DNA of 64,000 nucleotides from Pyrus communis. Lineage: Eukaryota; Streptophyta; Magnoliopsida; Rosales; Rosaceae. Position 1 is the stretch's first letter. Each line of letters starts with the position of its first letter. The DNA lies in the NCBI RefSeq assembly GCF_963583255.1, contig NC_084815.1, positions 8,727,724-8,791,723 of the forward strand. The letters run 5' to 3'. This document shows, one piece after another, positions 9,901-20,637 of the stretch. The notes below the pieces were generated by a model. It did not search any database and was not told the DNA's origin. It was given only the letters and a program-made list of their open reading frames with translations. The position numbers and the translations under genes are program-made.

Positions 9901-12900
9901 TTACCACTATCAGGGTGATGCTGTCCCTTATGCTCCGGGGCAGTATCAGTATCCCCAGGATCCCTATTCCCAGGGTGGCTATCCTCAGTATTCGGGCGGC
10001 TATATGCCGTATCCTCCAGCTCCAGTAGGTGGCTCTCAGTGGTATCAGGGAGGACAGTATCAGCAGGGTGAGATTGCCACTAGCAGTGCAGGGTCTTCGA
10101 GACAGTCGGGTCAGCCCAGTCAGGGGCGTGGTGCTTAGGGACGCGGTGTTCAGGCGAGCAGAGGCTGCGGTGGACGTCAGCAGGGCCAGGGGCGTCTTCA
10201 CAATATTTCCCTGCAGGACGCTCATAACAACCCAGACTTGATTATGGGTACGTTAAACATTCTTGGTTGTTTTGCTAGAGTCTTAATTGATTGTGGAGCT
10301 ACACATTCCGTGATTTCTCATACATTTGCTCAAGTGACGCAACCTCGCCCCACACCTCTAGGGTACGATTTAGAGTTCGCTATGCCTAGAGGAGAGAGAC
10401 ATGTCGTAGATTGTGTGTACCCAGGATGTCCAGTGATTGTAGAGGGTGTTGCTTTGTCAGCCGATCTTATCCCGTTAGATATTGTTGACTTTGATGTGAT
10501 TCTGGGCACGGATTGGTTACATTTCTATCATGCCAACATCGATTGTTACGGGAAAGTAGTTACGTTTCACCGACCTGGACTACCTGTGGTTACTTTTGTG
10601 GGTGAGCAGAGTGGGGTGAGACACGACGTTATTTCGGCGTTGCGAGCGAAAAAGTTGTTGTCTAAGGGTTGTCAGGGGTATCTAGCTCATGTGGTGCTAG
10701 ATGAGGCTGTTCCTAACAGAGTTGAGGACGTGAGAGTGGTCAGACACTTTCCTGATGTTTTCCCCGAGGATTTACCTGGTCTACCCCTAGATCGAGACGT
10801 GGAGTTCACTATTGAGTTGCTTCCAGGTACTAATCCTATTTCTTTAACTCCTTATCATATGGCTCCCGCGGAGTTAAGGGAATTGAAAGTTCAGTTGCAG
10901 GAGTTAATGGATAAGGGATTCATTCAACTTAGTACTTCGCCTTGGGGCGTTCCAGTTTTGTTTGTGAGGAAGAAGGATGGAACTTTGAGGCTGTGTATCG
11001 ACTACAGGCAATTGAATCGGGTGATGATTAAAAACCGTTATCCATTGCCTCGTATCGATGATTTGTTTGACCAGCTGAGAGGTGCTTGTGTGTTCTCTAA
11101 GATAGACTTGAGGTCTGGGTACTATCAGCTGAAGATCAGTAGGGATGATGTCCCTAAGACGGCGTTCAGGACTCGTTATGGTCATTACGAGTTTCTGGTT
11201 ATGCCATTTGGGTTGACGAATGCACCAGCCGCCTTCATGGATTTAATGAATCGGGTGTTCCAACCTTACTTGGATAGATTTGTTATTGTCTTCATCGACG
11301 ATATTCTGGTGTATTCTAAGTCGAAGGCAGAGCATGTTCGACATCTTACTTTGGTGTTGAAGAGGTTGAGGGAACACCAATTATATGCTAAGTTTAGCAA
11401 GTGCCAGTTCTGGTTAGATCAAGTTGCGTTCTTGGGGCACATCATTTCTGCTCAGGGTATTTTGGTAGACCCTCAGAAGGTCGCAGCTGTGGAGAGTTGG
11501 GAGCAACCGCGAACCGTCACCGAGGTGAGAAGTTTCCTTGGTTTGGCGGGGTATTATCGGAGATTCGTTAAGGATTTTTCGATGATTGCCTTGCCACTGA
11601 CAAGATTAACGAGGAAGGATGTTAAATTTGAGTGGGATGATAGGTGTGAATAGAGTTTCCAGTAGTTGAAGCATTGTCTCACTCATGCACCTGTTTTGGC
11701 ACTCCCAGACGATAGTGGTGATTTCGAGGTTTATAGCGATGCTTCCTTGAATGGTCTGGGATGTGTGTTGATGCAGCATGGTAGGGTGATTGCTTATGCT
11801 TCGCGGCAGTTGAAACCCCATGAGTTGAATTACCCTACACATGATTTGGAGTTGGCTGCTATTATCTTTGCGTTGAAGTTGTGGAGACACTACCTTTACG
11901 GGGAGAAATGTAGGATCTTTACAGATCACAAGAGTCTCCAATATCTCTTTACTCAGAAGGAACTTAATCTTCGTTAACGGAGGTGGTTGGAGTTGCTCAG
12001 CGATTACGATTGCACGATTGATTATCATCCTGGTCGTGCAAACGTAGTGGCTGATCCACTTAGCAGGAAGTCATAGGGCCGTATTAATGCGTTGTACGCT
12101 AGTCGTATTCCTCTTTTGGTGGACTTGCGTGCTACGGGAGTGAGGTTAGAAGCAGAAGATCGAGAAGTGGCGTTACTTGCTAATTTCCAAGTTAGGCCGA
12201 TACTTGTTGATCGGGTGCTTGAGGCTCAGGTAGCTGACCAGGAGACTCAAGAACTAATTCAAGCTCGAGATCAAGGAAGGAGGCGATACCTCAGAGTTCG
12301 TGATTCGGATGACATGTTGATGCAAGAGGGTAGGATGTTCGTGCCTAATATTGTGGATTTGAAGAAAGAAATTCTCGATGAAGCACATATCTCGACTTAC
12401 GCCATGCATCCAGGAACTACTAAAATGTATCATACCATTCGACCATTTTATTATTGGCCGGGTATGAAGAGGGAGATAGCCGAGTATGTGAGCAGGTGTG
12501 CTGTTTGTCAGCAGGTTAAAGCAAAAAGGAAGAAGCCGTTTGGGTTGTTGCAGCCGCTTCCCGTTCCAGAGTGGAAATGGGAAAATATTACTATGGATTT
12601 TGTGTACAAGTTGCCGCATACACAAAATGGCTTTGACGGCATTTGGGTGATCGTTGATCGGCTCACTAAATCAGCACATTTTATTCCAGTGAGAGAGAAG
12701 TATTCTTTGAGCCGTTTAGCGGAGTTGTTTATCTTGAAGGTTGTGAAGTATCATGGTGTCCCAATGAGTATTGTCTCGGATCGTGATCCACGATTTACAT
12801 CGAAGTTCTGGGTGGCTTTTCAGGAAGCTTTGGGCACGAGACTACTTTACAGTACGGTGTATCATCCACAGACAGACGGACAGTCAGAGAGAACTATTCA

Positions 12901-13639
12901 GACTTTGGAGGATATGTTACGAGCTTCGGTGTTGCAGTTTGGTGATGCTTGGCACCGGCGGTTAGATTTGATGGAATTTGCCTACAACAACAATTTCCAT
13001 TCGAGCATCGGCATGGCGCCATTTGAGGCATTGTATGGTACAGCTTGTCGCACACCATTGTGTTGGTCAGAGGTTGGTGAGAGAGTTTTAGTGGGTCCAG
13101 AGATTGTTGAGGAGACTACTCAGAATGTTCAGGTAATTAAGTCTAACGTGAAAGCAGCTCAGGACAGGCAGAAGAGTTTAGCGGATCAGCATGCTACGGA
13201 CAGAGTGTATGAGGTCGGAGACTGGGTATTTCTGAAGCTTTCACCATGGAGAGGTGTTGTGCGGTTTGGAAAGAATGGGAAGTTGAGCCCCAGGTACATC
13301 GGACCATACATGGTCACAGAACGAGTTGGTGAGGTAGCTTACAGGTTGAAGTTGCCTTCGGAGTTAGCTAGAGTGCATAACGTTTTTCACGTGTCTATGC
13401 TCCGACATTATGTTGCTGATCCATCTCATGTGATACCTCCTCAACCGTTAGAGATTAATCCAGATTTGACGTATGACGAGGAACCGGTAACGATCATCGA
13501 TTGGAAAGAGAAGGTTCTGAGGAATAAGACAGTGAACTTAGTGAAAGTTTTGTGGAGGAATCATTCAGTCGAGGAAGCTACATGGGAGACAGAAGATCGG
13601 ATGAGGGATTTGTATCCTAGATTGTTCTTTGACCACTAG
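6934..13639 (+). pseudogene. Ty3/gypsy chromovirus gag-pol (Tekay/Del-like), inactivated
   Basis: One continuous frame holds all retrotransposon domains. Gag runs from the ATG at 6934; its zinc knuckle CFTCGQVGHRAGNC is at 7861-7902, preceded by a second cysteine cluster. The protease motif LIDCGATHS is near 10282 (canonical D-S-G, here D-C-G). Reverse transcriptase carries FIDDILVYS at 11291, and RNase H (YSDAS) is at 11666-11977. Integrase has the HHCC finger near 12408-12520 and a D,D,E core (VSDRDP; TDGQSERT). A C-terminal chromodomain-like segment (EEATWETEDRM) is at 13470-13630. Six in-frame stops (7270, 10136, 11651, 11663, 11975, 12074) and a solo LTR at 7936-9821 break it. After removing the insertion and one target duplication the frame is unchanged, so no frameshift is needed. 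The chromodomain type and LTR ends fit the Tekay/Del lineage. Confidence 0.92.
7936..9821 (+). mobile_element. Solo LTR inserted in gag (probable Ty1/copia, 1,886 bp)
   Basis: Starts TGTTGGAAATATG and ends TTTCCCTTCA. It is flanked by perfect 5-bp duplications AGACT (7931-7935 and 9822-9826). Gag codons continue on both sides in frame once the insert and one AGACT are removed. A TATA box (TATAAAAG, 9275-9282) with a transcribed-looking downstream part suggests the promoter lies in the 3' third. There is no primer site, gag or pol, so the element was reduced by LTR-LTR recombination. Assignment to copia rests on the TGTTGG... start and is tentative. Confidence 0.85.
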
Positions 13640-13680
13640 GGGTTGCTGCTTGGTTATTTTGAATTTCGAGACGAAATTCT

Positions 13681-13696
13681 ATTAAGGTGGGTAGGT
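13681..13696 (+). other. Polypurine tract of the chromovirus
   Basis: 'attaaggtgggtaggt' directly precedes the TGTGACATCC start of the 3' LTR. This is the plus-strand priming site for cDNA synthesis, with the usual position and purine content for this lineage. Confidence 0.8.
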
Positions 13697-15722
13697 TGTG
13701 ACATCCTGTCCCGGAAATATCGAAACGCACGTGTGAATTGTCAACTTTACCCCTAGTTCGTTTCTTTGACATTATTGGTTGTTTTGTGTGTTGTGGCATG
13801 TGCTGGGCCACACACACACACATTCACACTCACTATCTCTCTCTGCCCTTTCTCTGTCTCTATCTCTCATCTCCCTCTCCCTTCCCGTTCACCTTAATAC
13901 GTACGGACACACACACAACTCCTCAAACCTTTGCAGATCGAGGAAACCAAGGGCATAGTTGAACTCGTGAAGCTCGTGCGAATGCAACCATACCATTTTC
14001 AGGTGAGAAATACATCGTTCTGTTCGAAGTTGGCCGGTTTTGGATAGTTTGCACAGGTATGATCCCGTGAGTTTTAGCCCTCAAAACTTGTATGGATGTG
14101 TTCTACTAGTCTAGGGCTTCATTTTGGTTTAAAAATCACGAAAAACGGCTGAGAAACGAGTGAGAACACTCGAGTTGCAGGTTTCCCAGTTTTCCGGCGC
14201 CGGTGACGGCACCGGAGATTGAACAGAGAAGGTGACGGAATATTCCGTTAGAGTTGACGGAATATTCCTGACGCCGTTGACGGAATTCGTTAGAAATAAC
14301 GGAATATTCCTAACGGCGTCAGTTGACGCCGTCCGTGTGCACCGCACGTGCCTGCGCGTGGCCGGCGCGTGCGGCGGAGGAAATTTTTTCTAAAAATATG
14401 GTTGTGATCCTGAGGTTGAGTAGAGCATGTTGGTATATTCATTTGTCCATTTTGAGCAATGTATGAGAAGTTATTACGAGAAGTTGGTTTTGTGCTTTAA
14501 AGTTAATGTTTTTATAGTTGTTTCGCATATAGGTGACACGTACCCCGAGGACGAGCGTGGTCACTCGAGGCAGGGGGGCTACGACCCTTCCACATACCAG
14601 TGAGTGGGCTTTTGTTTTCCGTATATACCTATATACAATTATATTCCCAGAAATTGATTAAAAAGGATTATTTGACTTATGCCATGCACCATATTATTAT
14701 CGTTTATGCATCATTGCATTCATTAGTAGTGGCATACATATAATTATGCATATTTGGTGCTGTGGACGCACAGGTAAGTGCCAGGTAAGTGGTATACATG
14801 TTTATATTCAGTAGTGGATTGAGATGCTTAGAGAGCTCATAACCTGCACCCCCGGTGTCAGTGCTCCCACCCAGAGTAGGGCACAGTCCTTCACGTGATG
14901 TTCACCTCCCGCACCACACGCTCAGCTTGGATCCAAGTTAGGTGCACAGTCCTGTCGTACAGACCACTTTAGGTGGTTCCGACTCGTAGGTGACCCGCGA
15001 TTATTCGCACAGTCTTCACGTGATCGTAGCACTAGAGCGTACATATGTATTACACCCAGGCCTGTCGTACAGACCACTATAGGTGGTTCTGACTCGTGGG
15101 CAGGTTCAGTTATTGAGTTGAGATTTGAGCTCTATATGCAGCCGTACAGGTCACGTTAGGTGACTCCGGCTGCCAGATGTTATGCTATTGATGTGATTTA
15201 TACCTGAGCACTTGCATTTCATTATGAGGTTCCGACATGGCATATTATTGAGCATGATTGGCATACCCTTGAGCATGTTTGGCATATCTATACATACGTA
15301 TATATGTTTATTTTTCTGGGAAGTATACAGGTTTTACGGAGAGGGGTTAGAAAGTATTTTGCTAAATGGTTTTAGAAAGATTTGTTTTTGCCCACTAACG
15401 CTTTTGTTTTGCGCCCCTGCAGGTTCTAGTTGCTTAGTAGTTTCGGTGGTCTCCCAGAGGGTTCTTCCGGTTTTTCTGACAGATACTCACCAGCGTAGGG
15501 TCACCTTCGGGTGTACTTTTGTCTCAACTTTTCTTTTGGACTGCTGTAGTCTTGCTCTGAATTTGTATCTCACTATGCTAGCACTTGTTTAGTACTTTGT
15601 ATGCTAGTTTTTAATTATTCGTATTTTTATATATTACTGTTCTATTAGCTTCCGCACGTGCACATGGCTACGTCACATTCGTGTGACGGCCAGCACGCCC
15701 TAATCTCGGTCGGGGTGTGTCA
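13697..15722 (+). repeat. Chromovirus 3' LTR, plus orientation (2,026 bp)
   Basis: Starts TGTGACATCC after the polypurine tract and ends GGGGTGTGTCA, followed by the TTTTA duplication. It is the inverted partner of 4366-6566, at about 2% divergence by eye, and lacks ~175 bp near 14017. It includes a (CA)n run and a CT-rich tract near 13810-13880. In a normal element the 5' LTR would be a direct, not inverted, repeat of this one. Confidence 0.9.
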
Positions 15723-15727
15723 TTTTA
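15723..15727. repeat. Right target-site duplication TTTTA of the compound element
   Basis: Matches 4006-4010. The flank that follows ('ggagagagatattg') continues the local repeat module that was cut at 4010. Confidence 0.85.
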
Positions 15728-16353
15728 GGAGAGAGATATTGAACAGAGAATTAAAATTTGTTTTATTGGAGGAAAAAAAAAAAAAAGAACATGAACGTAT
15801 CTCGTCCATTTTAGGAGGAGATATTAATATGTAACAAAATTATATTAAAGAAAATAAGAAATGAATTTTTTGAGAGAAAATGAAGTTAAAACTTCATAAA
15901 TATTAGGAATTTGCATGAAAAGTTGAAGGCCTTTGATTCATGGAGAAAGGAAAGAATTAAACACAGAATTAAAATTGTTTCATTGGAAGAAAAAAAAAGG
16001 AAAAAAAAAAAAAGAACATGAATGTATCTCCTCCATTTTAGGAGGAGATATTAATATCTAACAAAATTATATTAAATAAAATGAACTTTTTTTTAGAGAA
16101 AATGAAGTTAAAACTTCATAAATATTAGGAACTTGTATGAAACGTTGGAAGCCTTTGATTTGTGGAGAAAGGAAAGAAAATTAAAGAGCCTATGCGCTGC
16201 TGCACATAGAATGCTATTGGAGTAAAGCCAAGCCAAATCGATAGAACGCCAAATGAAAATATAATAAAGCCGGAAATTTCAGGGCAAAATTATATCTAAG
16301 AAATTTATATGAAACAAAAACAACGTAATGGCCCTTCATTTTAAGAGAGATAT
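15728..16353. repeat. Local diverged repeat family, right block
   Basis: Two copies of the 'gaacatgaacgtatctc..tccattttaggaggag' module (about 15735-15845 and 15965-16080), each followed by a shared 'aaaacttcataaatattagga' segment. The part from about 16140 to 16330 matches 2335-2535. Non-coding; ends in the GATAT target duplication of the next insertion. Confidence 0.7.
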
Positions 16354-17760
16354 TGTTGACCTTAAAAACTACCAAGCCTACGTGGCGCGCATGCCGAGTA
16401 ATTAATAAGCTAACTACATCCTTTAATTGTATGCGGGGCGTGCCAACTTGTCGGCCGAGCTCGGCCAATGAGTAAAATGTGTTGACGTTGCATTGAGAAC
16501 GCTGCTGACTTCTTGATCTTGCGACTGCGGCTGAGGAAGGAACACACCTCGGCCTTCGAGTTCTAGAGCCTGAAGACAAGGCTGCTAGTCCTGTGAAGTT
16601 CAATATCAAATTTGGCTTTCAATGTACTGAATGTAGTAAGCTGTAACACCTCACTTCGTCGAGATGGCTAATGAGATGACCTCTGCCAATAAGGATTTGA
16701 AAATCCTTCTAGACCGAGACTTGGATATATATCCAGTTGGCCTCGACGCAGTGCTGTTTATCGAAACTGAAAGTGCTCCAGGAACGGCTGATTCTACGGT
16801 AACAGTGCTGTTTATCCAAACTAAAGATGTCACCAGTTGCCTTCACAGTGCTGTTTATCCAAACTGAAAGTCTGTTGGCGGAAAAAAAAAATAAAAAAAT
16901 CTCAAGATGTTTGAGAGGTTTGAACAGGGCAATTTATGTGTTGGATTGGAGAGAGCTTTTCATGTTGCACGACCTCTTGCATTTATAGTGTCTGTGTGTT
17001 TAGTAGCCAACCCGTGTAATTCCAGTCGAAAGCATAACACTTTTCCTGAGATAATTATCACGAAATCCCTTGCCATCATCTTGATATTCAAACTAGATAC
17101 ACTAGCCACTTGATAAGGCTCGTATTTCGAGTTGTTGTTAACTTCAAATTTCCATGCACCACGTGCCATATCCTATCACCAACTCACCAGATCATCATCA
17201 TGATTATTCCAACTTAAACAGGAATATGCCATTGCTAGCAAACTGAAGAGTGCGGCATCTCCTTTATTTTTGCTCAGAAGCATCCATGCATGCAACGCAA
17301 CTTGCAATTTAATTACATCAATATTTACTTGTTTTATCCCATCTTTCTTTCCAATTAAATGCAAACCATGCATTATCAAAAAATTCAACCAGATCACATC
17401 TCCCATTTCTGCATGCTGTTTTATCTTTAGATTCTGATAAGTAGCACTTTTCCATGTTGATCAGGATGTGAACCAACCAAGCTGCACAATGCGTAACCAC
17501 ATGGAGTCCTTGTACAATTGTTACTTCTTTCATTTATTTGACCCTCACGTCGCAACTGTAAGATAATTCTCATTTTAATAAATTCCTAATAAAATGGTAA
17601 TATCAATTATGTCCTCCTTCATCCAACGACTTAAAGTATTTGGGCTGAGTGCGTACAAAATCATGGCCTCTTAATATTCTTAGTCATCCGACGGTCCAGA
17701 ATTTTGCTCATTCAACAACCTAGATTACTCGGGCCGATAGTGTAAAATCGGGTCCAAACA
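16354..17760 (+). mobile_element. Solo LTR, 1,407 bp, with perfect GATAT duplication
   Basis: Begins TGTTGACCTTAAAAAC and ends GGGTCCAAACA. GATAT at 16349-16353 and 17761-17765 flanks it exactly. Removing it restores the 'gagagatattaaac' module of the local repeat. Three partial repeats of 'cagtgctgtttatc' lie at 16751-16866. No coding capacity. Orientation cannot be fixed without an internal domain; plus is assumed because both ends read TG...CA either way. The family is unidentified, but the start resembles a common plant LTR class. Confidence 0.78.
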
Positions 17761-17778
17761 GATATATTAAACGGAGAA

Positions 17779-18335
17779 TTAAAATTTGTTTTATTGGAAA
17801 AAAGAAAAAAAAAAGAAAGGAACATGAACGTATCTCCTCCATTTTAGGAGGAGATATTAATATATAACATAATTATTTATAAAAACATAAAATAAGAAAG
17901 AACGTGGGAGAAAAAGGGTAGAGGTTGTATCAGTTTAAAAAAAAAACTATGAAGTTCTCCCACTACCAAGCAGTAACTTCCCAATTCCCATGTACATTCC
18001 CATTTTTTCTGTTTTGGCTACAATATTATTATATGTACTCCCCATCTCCTCCGATTATTAAAATTTGTTTTATTGGAAAAAAGAAAAAAAAAGAAAGGAA
18101 CATGAACGTATCTCCTCCATTTTAGGAGGAGATATTAATATATAACATAATTATTTATAAAAACATAAAATAAGAAAGAACGTGGGAGAAAAAGGGTAGA
18201 GGTTGTATCAGTTTAAAAAAAAAACTATGAAGTTCTCCCACTACCAAGCAGTAACTTCCCAATTCCCATGTACATTCCCATTTTTTCTGTTTTGGCTACA
18301 ATATTATTATATGTACTCCCCATCTCCTCCGATTA
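17779..18335. repeat. Near-perfect tandem duplication, units of 279 and 278 bp
   Basis: Unit 1 is 17779-18057 and unit 2 is 18058-18335. As far as I can read them, they differ only by one A in a homopolymer near 17805/18085. The unit also has a diverged relative at 2849-3152. The high identity means either a very recent duplication or an assembly collapse/expansion error. No coding sequence. Confidence 0.85.
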
Positions 18336-20276
18336 TGTGGCCGAATCTTATTCTCCCCATCATTTTGCTTTGCCTTCTTCACATGTGATGTTGTTTGAAT
18401 TAATTTGGTGAGATTCTTGACTCAAAAGGCTTTTGCCAACCATTCACATCCATCTTCTGTGAAATCTTCGTGCTTTTTATTTCAATTTTCTTATTCTTTC
18501 TCTCTCCTTTTTGTTATAGGGTCAAGACGATTCTATTAGGCTCCAAAGTTCAAAGGTTTGAGTAACTTTGGGTAATCTCAATCTAAATTTACCTTTTCAG
18601 TTTTTAGGTTTTTTTTTTACGGTTTATCTTTTAGGTGATGAATTTGATGTGCTATGCTGCAGCTTTGAGGATGTATATATGAGTTTGTATTTAGTATTTC
18701 TAAGTCAATTTTAGTTTTTTTAACTTCTTCCTTTGAAATCTTCATTGCACGGTTTTTAAATTTTGGTCAGATTATGAGTTTCAATTTTGATTATCTTAAT
18801 GCGCTATACATGTGCTATGGTAATTAAAAAAAATTATTTGTTTTCGTTCTCAGGATATTTACAAGAATACCCACAAAAAATAAAGAAGGAACTGCATATT
18901 GATAAGATCCCAAACAGATGTGTCTCTATTTTTACACCTGGTTGGGAGACATCTGTCGGAGTAAAAGCTACTGATCTAAGTCAACTGATTCTCAAATAGT
19001 GGAAAAAGAAGAAGCATAAGCAGTAAGATATGAATCCTTTTAGTTTTCGACTAACCTTAATGGTGGGCGTCGTCGGAATCGTCAGAAAATTCGAATCCAA
19101 TGTTGATGTGAAATTCAACATGCAAAGGGTGAAGGAGAGGAATTTCAACTGGAAAGATCTGGAGCACGATGGCTGTTTTATGAGGAGAAGTAGCTCCAGA
19201 AGGTTTTCGAATGGAATTCGATGATGGGGAACTCTGAGTATCATTGGTTTTAGATGATCGATGAGGGGGAGGAAATTGAGAGCGAAGGAGGGCTTGTTCA
19301 AAAGGGACATAAGCAGAGATTTTTGTGAGAGAGAGAGAAGTGGAAACCGAAAGAAAAATCGAGAAGATGCTGTCGAAGCAGAGGCTTCAATGATAATAGA
19401 CGCATTGTCAAGATGGACAAAACTGTCATTTCGCTATACCAACGAGGCAAGAGAATGGGGAACAGAGAAGAAGCCAAGGGCATTTCCGCCCGCACACTAT
19501 AGATCAACAGTGCCAATCCAAAACTAAGTTTTAGTATATATAATTTATTTTACCTGTATTTCACATATAAATATAGTAGGTAAATTATTTATGCAGACTA
19601 AATTAAGTACCTACTTGAATATAAAGGCCTCTTGATTACTTACTAGAACAATTATAAAGTATAATGCACCTACGTGGTGAATGTTATTGAGATATGTAAA
19701 ATTCTGACTTCTGCGTTGTTAATTTGATGTATTGAATCTACTCTGCAGCTTCTGTGCTTTATTTGAAGATATTTTAAAACAAAATCATTCAATTTGCATG
19801 ATTAAATTATGTCAAAATGAATAATTTTTTTAGAGATATCTTTAGACAATAATAAAAAGAGTAACCAATTCTAATTGTAACGTGCGTACCATAAAATAAC
19901 ATGATGCCATGAGGGAGTGAGGACGGCTCGAACCATTTACTGTCCTTTGAGAATTTGGGGTTCGTAAGCACTGCATCCAATTCTCTTTCACTTTGACTTT
20001 TTCTCGTTAAAGAGAACACAAAATGCCTTACTGTTATTTAAATCACCTCTTTTTGAAGTAACGCTCGTATATGTTTTTTGCTATCTCTCTTTATGTTGTT
20101 AGAAAGCTCTTATTCACTCTTCTCCAATGAAGTTATCTGCTCATATATTTGCATTGTTGAGGTAATTAACATGCATAATCTGTCCTGTAAACTTTATTTC
20201 GTTGTATAATTAAAACACAAACAAGGAGTGGGCTGACCTGATCGTGAAGTAATAGCCATTGGATACCAAGCGAAGA
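18336..20276. other. Unassigned sequence, possible old exon remnants
   Basis: No element ends were found. At 18850-18999 a frame after a splice-acceptor-like 'ttctcag' reads ~50 residues ending before a stop (contains KKELHIDKIPNRCVSIFTPG) that I do not recognise. On the minus strand, 19400-19040 reads as a CT-rich leader followed by a Ser-rich open frame that meets a GT splice-donor-like site near 19060. Neither is enough to call a gene. From 19540 to 20220 it is AT-rich and blank. Confidence 0.3.
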
Positions 20277-20637
20277 TGATGTAGGATGTGGCAACACCAA
20301 AGTCTTCTACAATGCACCTAGCCGGATACAACTACTTTATGGGAAGCGTTTGCTGTGTATCTAGGGTTTGCAGGGACCTTAGTATTTATACTGGCTAAGG
20401 CATTAAGGTTTTGTCCATAAAGGAATCCCAAATCCCACTTTTTTAGACTATCAGTTAGGTATCATAATCACATAAAATCAAGGACTTTGTCAATCTTACT
20501 TGTATTACAAGACACCTAATATAAGATTGATATCTTTAGGAGATCAAATCACAGTATCTATATTAATCTCCAAAATTACATTCCTATTATATATTGTAGA
20601 CCATTTAAGGTTGATTTAAATTGGAATAAATCAAACA
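20277..20637 (-). repeat. Copia-type LTR, minus orientation
   Basis: Read on the minus strand: a PPT-like 'agtgggagaa' (20638-20647) is followed by TGTTTGATTTATTCC. The promoter and start region 'agtataaatactaaggtccc' is shared with the solo LTR at 27745-28228. The end is at 'cctacatca'. A degenerate iMet-like primer site (TGGTATCC) and an ATGGCTATTACTTCA open start follow toward lower coordinates. Having PPT on one side and primer site on the other is unusual for a single LTR and may reflect a tandem or recombined copy. Confidence 0.5.

Larger units (their letters stand above)
4011..15722. mobile_element. Compound Cassandra/Tekay retroelement with exchanged LTRs
   Basis: In order on the plus strand: Cassandra LTR (minus, 4011-4294), Cassandra PPT, short internal domain and primer site (minus, 4295-4362), chromovirus LTR (minus, 4366-6566), 4-bp junction ACAT, Cassandra LTR (plus, 6571-6854), chromovirus primer site, gag-pol, PPT (plus, 6858-13696), and chromovirus LTR (plus, 13697-15722). 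Each half therefore begins with one family's LTR and ends with the other's. Both outer ends are U5 ends and both inner ends are U3 ends. One TTTTA duplication brackets the whole, which suggests a single integration. An alternative is two nested insertions plus a later inversion. Confidence 0.85.

Noticed and set aside
4011..15722. Simple single chromovirus with inverted LTRs from an assembly flip
   Set aside because: A flip of one LTR would not create a Cassandra internal domain after the inverted LTR, a Cassandra LTR before gag, and an exact outer TTTTA pair. Long-read confirmation would still be decisive.
18787..18999. Short plus-strand exon-like frame after a splice-acceptor-like site
   Set aside because: No matching upstream exon, no recognised family, and only ~50 meaningful residues.
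19040..19400. Minus-strand first-exon-like sequence (CT-rich leader, Ser-rich frame, GT site)
   Set aside because: No downstream exon or ATG context could be confirmed; left as unassigned.
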